From positions 7,240,129 through 7,304,128 of the forward strand of contig OU452228.1 in the NCBI GenBank assembly GCA_911728455.2: DNA of 64,000 nucleotides, given 5' to 3'. This DNA comes from Marthasterias glacialis (Eukaryota > Echinodermata > Asteroidea > Forcipulatida > Asteriidae). Of the stretch, positions 32,681 through 44,838 are shown piece by piece. The position numbers and the translations under genes were made by a program. The notes beneath the pieces are model-generated. The model was not told the DNA's origin, did not search any database, and saw nothing but the letters and a program-made list of their open reading frames with translations. Numbering within the stretch: position 1 is the first letter of the stretch; every line of letters starts with the position of its first letter.

Positions 32681-34922
32681 TTAAAAGAGAAAAAAATGTT
32701 TCAGCTGTTTGTGGAACCGTGTAGAAACATTATTGGGATAGGATAAGTGTGTTGCATAGAACCATGGTGGCCAACTACATGTTTGCACCAGTAGGACATG
32801 CAGTCTTTCCAACACTGAGTAGCAGTGACACTGCAGAAGATTTCTTGGGGGATTTGTTTTGCTTGCTTGAGCATGCACATTTCGAAAAAAACCCAATCTT
32901 TTATCTTTTGTGTACAAAGATGTTTGACCATTGCAGAAATAATATATGAAATGAACAGTCTCTCCTTACGCAAACATTTTTCAGACTGTTGGATCAATGG
33001 ACCAGTCATTCAAGCCTCTTGAATTAATAAACGATGGGTAGATCAAACAGAATCAAAGCCTCTCTAATGTTTACATCATTTGCGTTTCATTTATCAAAGA
33101 GTTTTTCTTGTAAATTGTCTACGGTACTCCTGCTCATATTATACAATCTGTTTTTGTGCTCCCTTTTTTTTTTGACAGACAGTATCAGGGTGTATTGAAT
33201 TAAAGGCTAGGTGAAATTTAGTGACAGAGTAGGTAACAAGCAACATCAGATTGTCCATCTCCCTCCCACAGTACCTGGAAAGCACTGAGTATTCAGTGCT
33301 TTTCACATTATCGGTGTAGTGGTACAAACCAAAATAATATTCTACAATTATTACATTCTTGAAAAATGACCTGATTGCTCATTTTAAAGAGTGATTTACA
33401 GCATTATTAATTACCGGTTCCAGAATTATCCAGTAAGGGAGCAGGTATCAATTTACCCCCCCCCCCCTCCGAGAGCTGCTAAGAACCTGGTGGTTCTTGA
33501 CCATATAAGCTTTCACGAAAGAAATGACTTGCCCTCATGAACAATCCACATACCAGGGGTCAAATTTGCTTACCTTTGCTCATTAAACCTACTCTAGCTC
33601 AACACAATGGTTGTCTGGATGGGTCTGCATGGTCCAGGTACAGTAACAAAAGGCTTGATTTCAGGACTTGGGGCCTTTTTGTCAAGTGGCTGACAATTAA
33701 GGGGTTACAGGATTACTGGCCACACTTCCCAGCTGGATTAGCTGTTTACAATGTTATCACCATTGCAAAAGGAAGATGAATACCATGTACGATTTAGTTA
33801 TCATAATTTCATATAAAATCCTAATTAGATGATTATTGCATCAATGAAAGTTTAAAGGGTCTGTATACGTTTGGTAATGGCTTTGAAAATTAATGCCAAA
33901 AACTTTGGATAGTATAATGCATTAAGAGAAACTTTTCATTTCAAAGAACTACGGTCTTGGAAATATATACAACTTTTTATCCCCCAAACATTTGAATATA
34001 AGAACCGTTACAGGTAACGCTACTCAGACTGTGTATTTGTATGGGGATTATTTTTCCTGAGTTTCGACGATATCTGAAGAACGTGACCAACTTTAAAAAT
34101 GATCACATGATAATTTTATTGTGTACAACTACAGCGTGCATGGCATGTACGCAGTAGTTATTACTTTTATTGGTGGTGTGTGGACTCATCGTACACGATC
34201 TACTCTTTATTTGCAGAACACAGAGTATAATGGGTGTTCCATACGTGGCCCCTTTTTATTATTTATTTATTTTTTCCGTTGCATCATTTTTTTTGGCAGC
34301 ATGTTATTTTCTTTTTGCGTGACATTTTCCCTGCCGCATTTGTTTTTTGCGTCGCATTATTTTTTAGAAGAAAAAAAACAAGATGCGAAAAACCCACCCC
34401 AAAACAATAAAGGTGGCACATTATGGGACGCCATATCAGAGACCATTTGTTAAATGCAGAGGGCAAACATAGCTGGGTCCAGGATTTATTCTTGGAATTA
34501 TAAATACAGATATATGGAGAAAAGACAATTCTTATCCTCCATGGTCCTGTGCTGTCCAACAATATTTTTAATTCCAAGTCCAGTTCATTTCGGCACCAAA
34601 GAATTTCAGAGCGAAGTGGTAAAAAAGTATTTTTAAATTTAAACTAAAACATTTCACATCAAAGCGTTCCTTATATTTTTGTTTTCAGTCATAACTTAGA
34701 AAACCCCAATAGCACTCTAGCTTATCCATTGGAAGTTTTTAAGCTGGCCCATCCAAACTAATCCGGGCACAAAAGGCCTTTGTCCAAATGATCCAGGATT
34801 AACAATCACCTATCTGTCCCTTTGGGTACCAAAAGCTGGGTAGTGGGCAGTGGGCGCCTGGTGATCATGAATGTGCCTGTGAGGTAGCCTGGCTGTGTGC
34901 TTTGACCTGTTGATAATAATTA

Positions 34923-35086
34923 GGGAATAACAGTGCGAGGACCCGGTCTTCACTGCTTGGTAATGACCGGGGTGGTGGCTGGCCGCTGTTAACGACCAAG
35001 CCGGAGGCGCGGTCGTTAACAGCGGCCAGCCACCACCCAAGGTCATTACCAAGCAGTGAAGACCGGGTCTTCGCACTGTTATTCCC
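34923..35086. mobile_element. 164-bp hairpin element (MITE-like)
   Basis: The left arm starts GGGAATAACAGTGCGAGGAC and runs to CGCTGTTAACGACC. The right arm is its near-exact reverse complement, ending GTCTTCGCACTGTTATTCCC. The arms are about 70 bp with few mismatches, around a ~13-base loop (AAGCCGGAGGCGC). It is GC-rich relative to its surroundings and non-coding. Confidence 0.85.
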
Positions 35087-35263
35087 ATTAATAAATACCT
35101 TTTTAACGAAATAAACGGCTAAAATCGTCCATTTTGTAACTTTTCTTTCTCGGCGATACTTTCTTGTTTTGTTAGCCGGTCTTTATATCGCCGTTAATAC
35201 ACCCCCACGTGATCACGTTTTGACCAATCAGAATCCACAAACATTCCTAGGTATTTATTAATG
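35086..35263. repeat. 15-bp perfect inverted repeat adjoining the hairpin
   Basis: CATTAATAAATACCT (35086-35100) and AGGTATTTATTAATG (35249-35263) are exact reverse complements. They enclose 148 bp that includes CACGTGATCACG. The left arm directly abuts the 164-bp hairpin, so the two may form one composite element. Confidence 0.6.
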
Positions 35264-36929
35264 CTCATTATAACTCTGTCAAGAACCACAAGGTTCTTAG
35301 TGGCTCTCAGGGGGAGGGGTTAAATTGATACATGCTCCCTAATAATCCCATTCATCATAAAAGTGATGCAAGTGCCAATTACTCTGAGAAAGACAGTGAC
35401 TAAATATTTAAAACAATAAATATTTATCAAACAAAAATATATCACTGCATAAATATGCCCAAGGAAGAAAAGGTTGCACTGTAAGTCAAAACAGGTTACC
35501 ATTGTATGCTGTTTACTCAAACAAGTGAGCAAGAATCTTGATGAAATTTTCTAATAATATTTATGCTTAAAAGCTACAGGATTGGAAAAAGTGAGGATTT
35601 AAAAGATTGTTCTCATTTAGGAACCAATGATATGCCATCCTTTCGAAGGTTCCAGCACAAATTGGTGTATTTAATCTCACCTTTGACCCTACTCTAGAAG
35701 GAGGTGCAGAACCGCACATGTAATAAAACTCTTTATGTCCAATTCAAAGCCCCGTGCCAGCGACAGTAAATTGTTCAATGCTAGTGCGACAAGATTTCAA
35801 GCCCGAAAGTATGAACTATGATGCTGACAATAAAGCTGTCCAGCTAGAAATAAAAGAACCGATTGACACACAGTTACAGACCATTAAAACCCAATGACGA
35901 TGTTGGTTTGAAAAAACAAAACAGTGCTCTCAGCAAACCACTTCCTCGGAAGAAAGGGAGATTGACAGTTGATTTAACCTGACAGAGCAGTTCTTAAGTG
36001 CATGACCCATCCCGTATTTCTACAAAGTACCCTATATTAACAACCTTGCGTGCAGAGACCCCCCTTTTCTTTGAAAACATCCTTTCTTCAAGCAAATACC
36101 ATTACATTGACACTTTGAAGGAAAAACACCAAAAAGCAAACATTGGCGCACTTTATACTCCTGCCACATCCAGTGTTACCCTCCAGATCCTAACCCTGTG
36201 CATAGCCGCCTCCCCAAGGGACTGCCAAGTTATGGCCACTATAAACAAGGTGTTACAATGCTGTGGTTCACACCCTCAATAGGCTTTTCCAGGTGTTTTT
36301 GCAGACCATAGGGGGTTATCATTGTAGCCAGTTTCTCAGACAACCTTTCCCTCAATCTTTAATGGAGAGCTCCGCAAAACAAGTTCCGCTGTACAGAAGA
36401 GTTGGTTAATGGTTGAACCCAATCAACCTGTACTCATGCTTAAAGGGACAGTGTAATTCCTTTTCCCATTGCCTAGGTTTTCAAATAACGCCAAACAACC
36501 GACGTGGTTGTGTTTTAGTGAAAATAACATCGAGACAGATTATGTTTTGTCAGGAATTTTGTTGCACGTTAACATACATGTTCACGTACGTGCTGATTGG
36601 AATTGCTGCTGTTGAAATAATCAGCAGTGACTGATGAGGGTCTTCAAATTCCATTCTCTCAAATTCTCAAAATATTTCTCTGGAGGATTGTTTCAGATAC
36701 GAACTGTAAAATCAGTGAGCTTGTACAGTGAACCTTACCAATTTTTTGCCCCAATTACCAACGCTTTGCTTTGTTGTTAATAGCTCAGAAGCTGAATTGG
36801 AAGGTATGAATTACAACAAAATTAATTTATTCATACTTTTAATATCTATAAATCTCAAACAGACACACATTCTTTTTAACGTCGAGTTGTGGGGACTCCC
36901 TATTGTTGTTCTATTCTTCCTTTTTTTTT

Positions 36930-37560
36930 TTTAAAGAATCCCTCTGTAGGAACAGGGTTTGACAAAGAAAATGTTTTGGGGACCTTTGTCCCCATTGTAT
37001 AAAAAAAATCAAAGTCCCCACAACGGTGTGTATGCCTGGTACACACATACACACACATGTATTCACCTGCAATCGGGGACCTCCTAATGTCCCTTGTTTG
37101 GACTGGATACTTTTTGGCAATAACTCCCATTGGTTCTGTACATACTTTCCAACTGGGGACCTTCACCCAACCAGGGACCCTATAGACCGATCCATTAAGC
37201 CCCGCCCCTAAACTTATTGACCAATCACAGCATTGGAGCATCATCACTGTACACATGGGCAGCACAGTGTGTGTGTGTCTTCAATGCCACACTGCACGAC
37301 ATCATCACATGAACGCGCGCTATAAGTACGCACACGCATGTTTACATTTTCCAATAGGATTTTTATCGTGTCAGAGTTTTGTCGGACTTTCGGTGGCGTA
37401 CCCAAGGCTGTGATTGGTCACATGTATGTGGGCGGGGCTTAATGGATAGGTCTATTGTCCCTTGAGTTATAGGTCCCCGGTTTGAATGTTTATACCTATC
37501 CACAAAAACATCCTGACGAATCGGGTTTGTGAGGTCCTATCATTGCTGCTCTTGTGTTCC
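36930..37560. repeat. GGGGAC-rich dispersed repeat interrupted by a TIR element
   Basis: Blocks GGGGACC, ACACACATGTATTCACCTGC, CCAACTGGGGACC and, after the insertion, AGGTCCCCGGTTTGAATG belong to the family seen at 10315-10620. The sequence is split by the element at 37180-37457. Long open frames crossing it (minus strand, 36900-37265) are repeat-derived. Confidence 0.5.
37180..37457. mobile_element. TIR element (MITE), CTATAGACCGATCCATTAAG ends
   Basis: The left end CTATAGACCGATCCATTAAG, followed by CCCCGCCC and GACCAATCACAGC, is mirrored by GTGATTGGTCAC, GGGCGGGGCTTAATGGATAG and GTCTATTG. The arms of about 50 bp are interrupted by small differences. The interior is TG- and CpG-containing, with no coding capacity. 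Confidence 0.75.
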
Positions 37561-38123
37561 TTTTTCTAAAGAATTCCCCTGTGGGGTCCATTGTTCCTGT
37601 TGAAATCCCCTTGTGGGGTCCATTGTTTGTCATCTTGGTAAATCAAGGACTTTGTTTTAGCGACGTTCCCATTGGTTTTATGCACAGAAGTGAACCGAGG
37701 ACGTCCTCGGTCTGTTTCAGCAGCCGGATCCCTATGGCTAAAGTCCTTGGTGTCCACGTTACACACACTCACAAGAAGGTGACAAGATGAAAGGATGACA
37801 CAAGTCTTACCACAAGACCACATAAAGGAACTTGTGATCAGTGACAAACACCACATCACAATGAACAGTACAAATCAATAACAATAAGTATGCACAATTT
37901 TCTGTAAAATGATTCTCACATAAGATGACCGCATTCCAGATAGGAATACTTCTCAGAACAACTGTACCAGGAATTGCCTTCGAGCATACCCAAACTTATA
38001 TGATTAAAATGGTCAATTTGTTGTCTAACAGTCTCTGTACCTGTACACTTACTTGATGCCGGAAGCAGACACTTGGTGGCAGCACTGCATGCCGTCATAA
38101 GCTATGATGGTACCACACTCGTT

Positions 38124-38144
38124 GGGGGGGGGGGGGGGGGGGGG
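38124..38144. repeat. 21-base G run
   Basis: An uninterrupted run of G on the + strand, capable of G-quadruplex formation. Its length may be unreliable in the assembly. Confidence 0.9.
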
Positions 38145-38358
38145 CATATGAAGCGTATTCCAAAACACATGTACACATGCCTGAAAATTCGCCAATAATA
38201 CCTATACAGGCATTATTCCATTGCTGTAATAGCACTTAAACAAGCATCTACTGTAAGTGACTGAATGAGTGCATACCATGCATGAATCTTATCTTTTGTG
38301 TGGAGATTAGTTGTAATTTGTATTGTTTTAAGTTTATTCTAATACCTTCTCTTATTGT

Positions 38359-38537
38359 CAATGATGTAGTGGGGTTGAGGGGGGAGGGGACACAAATAGG
38401 GGCAGCTGCCCCCCTGTCAGCATCTGGACACTGTGGAATTTGCTGTAATCAGATCATTTTAACTGAAATTGCCCTTTCTACAAATATCTGTGCCCCCCTT
38501 GCCCCCCTGCAAAAAAAAAATGCTGGCTATGCCACTG
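38359..38537. mobile_element. hAT-like nonautonomous element with exact 8-bp target duplication
   Basis: The octamer CTTATTGT occurs exactly at 38351-38358 and 38538-38545, flanking the element. The right end GCTGGCTATGCCACTG and the left GTAGTGGGG are partial inverted ends of the CAGTGGCATAGCC type. The interior ATATCTGTGCCCCCC and an A run match 2613-2724 in the same orientation. Confidence 0.7.
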
Positions 38538-40099
38538 CTTATTGTAACTTCAAGTTTATTTATTGTCCATAAAATGGAAATGTGCATTGTCAAACATGCT
38601 CATAGAACTTGTAAGATGAGAAATATTTAAAATTAAAAAGTACAAACTATAACAAACGTAATGAAATACAAATGGTACTCTCTTCGGGATTGTCGTCACT
38701 ATTGATCATTGGAGTTAAGGTAAAATGTTCAAAGACCAGTAGAATGTTACAAAGACAGTTTTCAAACTCGTGCCTAAATCCTACCCTTTTTCAAGAGCTT
38801 ACTCTACGGCGCTGTGAGCAACGACCGTTGGATTGGTGCCTTATAAACTCAGGGGATGAGAGTCAGAACTTGTGATGCCTGCTTGGTGAGAAAAATAGCT
38901 GTTCCTTTCTTCAAATATAAAAAAAAAAAAATGCTCTCGGATCTACTTCTCCAGTGCTGAGGATACTGTTCCCAGAAGGTTCCCTGGGGTTACCGAAAAG
39001 GTGGCATCATTTCAACGTACCTCCTACATTTAGGATCCTAGTTCCAGACATTGTTGTCAGCAATGACTCTGAACTCTGTTAATTTTAACAAGTGAAGTGA
39101 TTGATTGCTCTTGGTTTAGTGTGTAGATATTCCAGATTTCCTAGTTGATCCTCACGTTGATCCTCTTGTTTGTCTCTTTACCTCTGTCTGCATTTTACCA
39201 GAGATCCATGACCCATTATAATACAACAGTCCTGAGGAATGTCCTCTAGAACAGAGAACTGGAAAACCATAAAAAAAATAAAATAAATGCTTCCCAAGGG
39301 GCTGGGGGGAACGTGCTTCAGAGCATGTTAGTTTCCTGACTCCAAAGATCCTGTCTCATACATAATATGACCCAATTCAAACACTGTTGGTAGGTTGTTC
39401 AGATATGCAGCCTTTGAATACCAAACATCCCATTAAAGGGAAGATACGTTTGTTTTCGAAGGAATATCCATTCCAATCCTCTAGGCAATTCATATATCGT
39501 GACACTTGATAGCTGTGGTTTTGTGATTAAAGAATGGGTATTTTCGTTTCTCATTAAAATATAATGGTTGCATGATTTTGTTAAAATTGTTTGCAATTGT
39601 CTTTCTTCCGACCCTTTAAAATCCAACCCCATGTTTTGTTTGATTTTGTTGGATTGCATTAGTAGACTGATTATGTTGTGCACAAGATCAAGCATACCAC
39701 CATAATCAGCGCTTTCAGGTTTATTTCAGGTTTATTTATTAAGGGAAACTGACTGACTGGTTACATATAAATCAATTTTGTAAACTTTTTGTAAATTTTT
39801 GCACAAACGCAACTGATTTTTAGGGCAATTCAAGGACCTTACAATGCTAACCATTGTTTTGATTTTGATTTTGATCAATGTTTTTTTAATATGTAAAAGT
39901 GCAAGAACCTGTAAACCAGTTATGAGAATCTGTGCCGCTTCAATTCTTGCTCAGTTTTTTAATTAAAAAATGAAGGAAATTTATGTTACATGAAAGTGAT
40001 AGTCTTTTTCTCATTAAGTCACTTTCTAAAACCTCAATTTGTATTGTGTTTACAAAGTGACGTTAAGAATTCCGCCGCTGTAATTTGCCGCATATAAAC

Positions 40100-41230
40100 T
40101 GTCCTTCATCAAACACAAATATCATTGTAGCCCCTAGCACTGACAGAGTTTCCTGATGAGGCTTTATTGCAAGTAACGCCCGAAAAGCCTCGTAGTTATG
40201 AAATTATTATCGCCAGAGAGAACGAAGGGGACCTGGCCACGTTTGGCGGTGATCACGGTCGCATATAAAGCACTGGGTGACCCGTTTCTAGCTTGGTTTG
40301 CTCGCCACCGCCGTCTGTTCAGGGTGAGAAATTGTTGGCGTTGGCGCAGCGGTGCAGACATTCAAGACAACACAACCGGGACGTAGCACACATGTTCCCC
40401 CGACCCGCCTTGCCTCCATAATCCAATCGTGGTGGCCATAATCTAATTTCAACGCTTCTCAGATCTTTAATTTGTGTAGCAGATAGAAAGGGGAGGATTG
40501 AAATGATTTTGTTAAAAGTGGTTCAAGTTGCAGCTTAGAGAAGTTCAAACCCGGGGACCTTTCTCTATTGGAGCATCTCCTATGGATTTTTTTTCCCCTC
40601 TCCTCTCCTTCCCCTGCCAACTCAGCGTATGGCTCGTTCGTCAGTGTCGTCATCATCTAGACAGAAGGGAGGAAAAGTGCATCAGATGATATCGAGGAGT
40701 GTGAGGACCGACATCACTTATCGGAAACCTGTGTGGAAATCTCTCTCGACGGGCTCGTAAATCGGCTTTTGTGACAGCTAAACAATACCAACCAGATATA
40801 TATATACATGTATATATATATAACGGAGAATATGGGCTCTGGCTTAGGGACTAAAGCATGTTCAACTGAGTAAGGCTGTTGTGTAGTCACGATTCATGAA
40901 TAGGTATGCGGACAGCTTGCCGAATAGACCCATCCATCCGCCGCCGCTCAGCTGAATTATTACAGGACTGTGTGGGGGTGGTGTCTTAAGTTTTCTGCAT
41001 TTCCATCTTCCAGTGGTTATATGAAAGGAAATTCCTCGACGTGACTTCGGGATTTCCTGAAGGATTCCGGGAGTTTTAATTTTGTGGAGTGGACGTGGAT
41101 ATTTTTTTTAATTTTTTTTATTTTAGGTGACGGGTGATGAACAACAGTAACTCCGGCGGCATTGCTGACATCATTGTAGGTAGCATCCTGGGAATACTCC
41201 CATTGTCCATTGAATCGCCTAGCTTTTAAT
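40100..41230. other. GC- and CpG-richer block inside the intron, possible promoter or alternative first exon
   Basis: Base composition shifts from AT-rich flanks to CpG-containing sequence. Several short frames look coding-like. One is a + frame at about 40132-40266, in part LTEFPDEALLQVTPEKPRSY (stop-bounded, no Met). Another is an ATG at 40629 giving MARSSVSSSSRQKGG, with a possible donor (GTGAGG) about 70 bp later. A third is an ATG at 41138 giving MNNSNSGGIADIIV before a GT. None matches known PDE2A starts that I can recall. Vertebrate PDE2A does use alternative first exons, so this region is a candidate. Confidence 0.3.
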
Positions 41231-43001
41231 TAAAAAATATTAATAACGGATCTGGGCAAATTAGCTCAGCTCGGGCCACCTAAAGGAAATGTATTCCAAG
41301 ACCTTCATTCACTTGTGTAATATATTCATGGATTTTTTTCTTCTTCTTTCTTTCTGAATGGCAGTACACTTATTTTTACCTGAACTCTAATATAAATGCA
41401 AATGTTGTTTTCCTCAAGCTATGTTTTTGTTGGAAGGGAGAGGGATATTTATAAATTGTTAATCGCCTTTTGAGATAAAGGAAAGGAATAGTCTCAGGCA
41501 GGTCTTGGATCTTTTGGAAATAATATGTATATTTTTTACAGGTATTAGTTTTTTTCTGTTAACTCAAAGGTCAGTTAATTAGAGTTTAAAATCCTGAATG
41601 TATTGGATGAATTGCTTTGACGTATTTGGTCAGTTTAAATTGAGTTGAAGGATACAGGTGGATACAGTGTAAGTTATCAGATGGTTTAGGAAATTAGTAT
41701 CATAGTCTGGATTAATTCTGGTTTAATTCTGGTTATTAAATCAAGGATGTATAAACCTACATGTTAACCCATGGATCAAATTGACTGCTAAGCCAGAATA
41801 TGCAGGGAACCAGCTGCAAACGGTACCTATGACATAGTGCCTCAGCCTTTTCTGTGCTTAGCTGATTTTTGTGTTGAAGCAGCTCTGTGAAAATGAGCCC
41901 TGGCCCCTGAGATGTATGTGTATTCAGATTGTTTTGCTTTCTAAACCATTTTTTTATGTAGTCCTGTCAAATTCCATGCATTTCCAGAAATATTTTAGTT
42001 TGAAGTGCTTGTGTTTAGTTTGGGGAAAACTGATGAAATATAATTTGCTTAACCAGTTGTACTGGTTTTTTTTAAAATTTTTTTTTTAATAGTGTTTAAT
42101 TTTTTTTTTATTATTGTTATTGATTAAAATACAGTAATAGTCTAGTATGCAACTATTCAGACGATCAGCCTATTTCCTCTTTTTTTCCTTCATTTTTGTG
42201 CCATAGAAAACTGAATAAACAACACTGTGCAAAGTTTTGTATCGCCTTTTTATCTTTGGAAAACATGCTTTTTGAGGGTTAAATGATTTTCTTTCCTCAA
42301 ATGGAACAACGTTTTTCAACAGAAATGAAATAAGGATCTGGACAGAGGATGCCAAAAAAAATCTGTAAATCTGAAAACGGGGCAGCCAAACAATTCACGG
42401 GCAACAGAGAAAGAGAAAACATGTTTAGGTGTTTAAATACAGTGTTGGAATTTGTCAAAATGAGGAAGGATCCTAGTAAATTACCTAATGGAGTTGATTA
42501 GAAGACAGATAAACTTCAAACCAGGGCATCCACAAAGAATATACAAACACCGTTCTGGCTAACCCCAAGCATTTGAACAACAATTATTTTACTAAAATGT
42601 TGTCATAAGATTGTTACCATTCCCTTTAATTTCATATCCACTCCCATGTTGTCCATATTATTTTCCACTGTTATGATTGACGTGTAATAATAGATATGAC
42701 AACAGGGGATATTCGTAACAGACCTGGGTTATCCACCAGACAGGATGCTCACTGTGCTGAAACAAATCAGCAAAACAATAACCAAAGCCATATACCGTCA
42801 TCTATATTTACGTTTCCGCCGTCGAAACCTTCCAGTCTTATTGAAACCGTGCTTAATCAGTTGTTTCGAAAAATTCTGTGGAGCAAAATCTACCCTTCAC
42901 AATGAAGTATACAGCCTTGGCAATTTCATTTAAAGCCATATCTTTGAACAAATGGGTCTAATTAATTGAGTTATTGCATTTTTCCCTCCCTGTCTCTGCA
43001 G

Positions 43002-43057
43002 TGGTCTGTTTCCCAGTTCTGGACTCTGGAAACGACAGAGTAGTTAGTGTCATTGTG
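43002..43057 (+). CDS. PDE2A: PDE2A-like exon (fourth visible), leading toward GAF-A
   Basis: This 56-bp exon enters in phase 1 and ends in phase 0. The acceptor is the strong tract TTTCCCTCCCTGTCTCTGCAG and the donor ATTGTG|GTAAGT. With the G carried over from the previous exon it reads VVCFPVLDSGNDRVVSVIV. This aligns without gaps, apart from one residue, to the human PDE2A strand pair recalled as [20 protein letters not shown]: hydrophobic strand, Pro-Leu/Val, an acidic-Gly turn, second strand. In the human enzyme this precedes a helix around SLQAVEKHTLVALRRV, then a linker, then GAF-A. That next exon should begin in phase 0. I searched to the end of the window and did not find it convincingly, so the intron is at least 20.9 kb or the exon is diverged. 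Confidence 0.83.
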
Positions 43058-43120
43058 GTAAGTGCACAATCATTTTTCTTATTGGTGATTTCATGGTAAC
43101 TGGCATTACGCTGCATGACC

Positions 43121-43180
43121 TTTAAAAAACAAAACAAAACAAACAAACAAATAAACAAACAAACAAACAAACAAGCAAAC
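43121..43180. repeat. (AAAC)n microsatellite
   Basis: About 14 AAAC-type units with small interruptions, starting 63 bp downstream of the fourth visible exon. Confidence 0.85.
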
Positions 43181-44049
43181 TATCGTTATCAGAATGTATT
43201 GAATAAATTGATTATGTTAAAATTTGTCGCCAATTGTGATAAATTTCAGCGTAAAAAGTCATAAAAAGCAATCAGAAAAACACAAGTTTTGAGACTGTAA
43301 ATTGAGTTATCAATTGCCCCTATTTATTGCCCTTGTGGATCGTGTATGAATTAACTCTAATTTGTCCCCCAAAACATCACAATGCAGCGACATGTTTTAT
43401 TGTCCAGTCGTCTACTGTGTGGTTGGCCTTATGCAGCCTTCCACATTTGCAGATATGCTTCTCATGTAACCCATTTTGAAGGAGTTTCGAAAACAGGAGA
43501 CTCAACAAGAGACAAGTATGTAACACGTCTCGAGGGGAAATTTACCTGTCCCTACAGTGCTTTTTTTTTGAGTCCCTGCAACTATGGATCAAGACTTAGT
43601 GATATGATGTGATCGATAGTTGCAACTGTGATGGAAAGTTTTTATGTAAGCCCAGGTACCCGTCTGGAGGGACACATCCAGGGTGCCCGTAAATATTTTC
43701 GTAGAATCACGAGCGTCCATAAATATATTACTGGTGTTTTCCATCAGGTGTTTATTGGATCAAACTGTGTCACCCACAGTCCTTTTGAAGGGCCGCTAAT
43801 GTAAACATCTGTGATTTAATATACAAATGCTGATTATTTTAAGCGGAGAATCACGCGTCTTCAACCGATTCTGTATCCACCTGCTGGATGGATACACTGT
43901 GTGCTGTTCGCCAAGTGTCTGCATTTCCCTGGAGCCGTTGCATATATACTGCTCATGGACTTTCTAGCTCCATATCCTTTCTTTTTTCCCATTTTTGGGG
44001 TGTCCAATATGTGAATTATATATCATCTGAAGTACATGTACAGGCCAGA

Positions 44050-44225
44050 TACTTCACGGAGGCAACGGAGGCAATTGCCCCCGTTGCCCCTGGTCATTGC
44101 CTTGGTGCACTTGAAATGTCCCAATAGAAATTAACAATTTCCTCATCGAGGTGCCCTTTATCAAGAAGAAGATTGCCTTGGTGTCCTTGCCCTTTCAGGG
44201 ACGACGCAATCAGGCCTGCTTGTAT
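44050..44225. repeat. Dispersed repeat, copy 2 (CTTGAAATGTCCCAATAG)
   Basis: It matches 32455-32680 in the same orientation: CTTGAAATGTCCCAATAGAA, GAGGTGCCCTTTATCAAGAA, TGCCTTGGTGTCCTTGCCC, CAATCAGGCCTG. Confidence 0.6.
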
Positions 44226-44657
44226 GAACAATGAAACTGACTGATGCTTACCTGAGAAAGTTGTTTCTCACTACTTCTTAAGCATGTAGATCCGTTTCAG
44301 TTTGATTTTCTCTAACGTGCGTAACTCGGCAAGAGTTGGTACGTGTATGTGTACACCATATCAACATCGTTTGTATGAACAAAATGCCCAAATACTATGC
44401 ATACTTCTGCCAATTTACAGAACTTTCAGAAATTTGATCACATTTTAAACTTGTACTTTGATTTTATCAAAATATTTTTGAAACATGTATCTTTCAGTAA
44501 AAATGAAGTCCTTGTGCTGAGTGCTATAGATTTGAATGAATCTGTCGAGGCAGTAGAGAAAAAAGAGTGTTCATTTCATGGGCAGGAACACCCTAGATGA
44601 GAAAAATATAAAATACAAAAATCACAGGGCAGGTTAAAGTAGGCTATATATACACTC

Positions 44658-44838
44658 ATCCGAGCAGCTCGTTCATGGGTGTTTTCACCACCACAGCTAT
44701 GGCCGCCGCATGCGCCACATCAGCCGCGGCGCATATGTACCAATCAGCATGGAGGGTTCACAGTGTGTGTGCGACGATGCGCGCATGCGGCGGCCATAGC
44801 TGCGGTGGTGTAAACACCCATGAACGCGCTGCACGGAT
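44658..44838. mobile_element. Hairpin element (MITE-like), 181 bp
   Basis: The left ATCCGAGCAGCTCGTTCATG...GGCCGCCGCATGCGC is mirrored by GCGCATGCGGCGGCC...CATGAACGCGCTGCACGGAT. The arms are about 65 bp with few mismatches around a ~50-bp centre. The arms are unusually GC- and CpG-rich for this locus. Confidence 0.82.

Larger units (their letters stand above)
22245..43001 (+). other. Intron of the PDE2A-like gene (20.8 kb)
   Basis: Besides the listed elements, this intron contains AT-rich sequence without definable features at about 22.3-22.8, 25.0-26.1, 28.8-30.5, 33.0-34.2, 35.3-36.9, 38.6-40.1 and 41.3-43.0 kb. Short low-complexity tracts include a C run (26353-26366) and A/T runs. No further PDE2A-like exon was seen, and the phases of the flanking exons already match (1 to 1). 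Confidence 0.7.

Noticed and set aside
36900..37265. 121-codon minus-strand ORF
   Set aside because: Lies across the GGGGAC-rich repeat and a TIR element; composition follows the repeats.
44397..44600. + ORF with LNESVEAVEKKE as a possible PDE2A exon
   Set aside because: No acceptor or donor in the right phase, and the residues after EKK do not fit the family.
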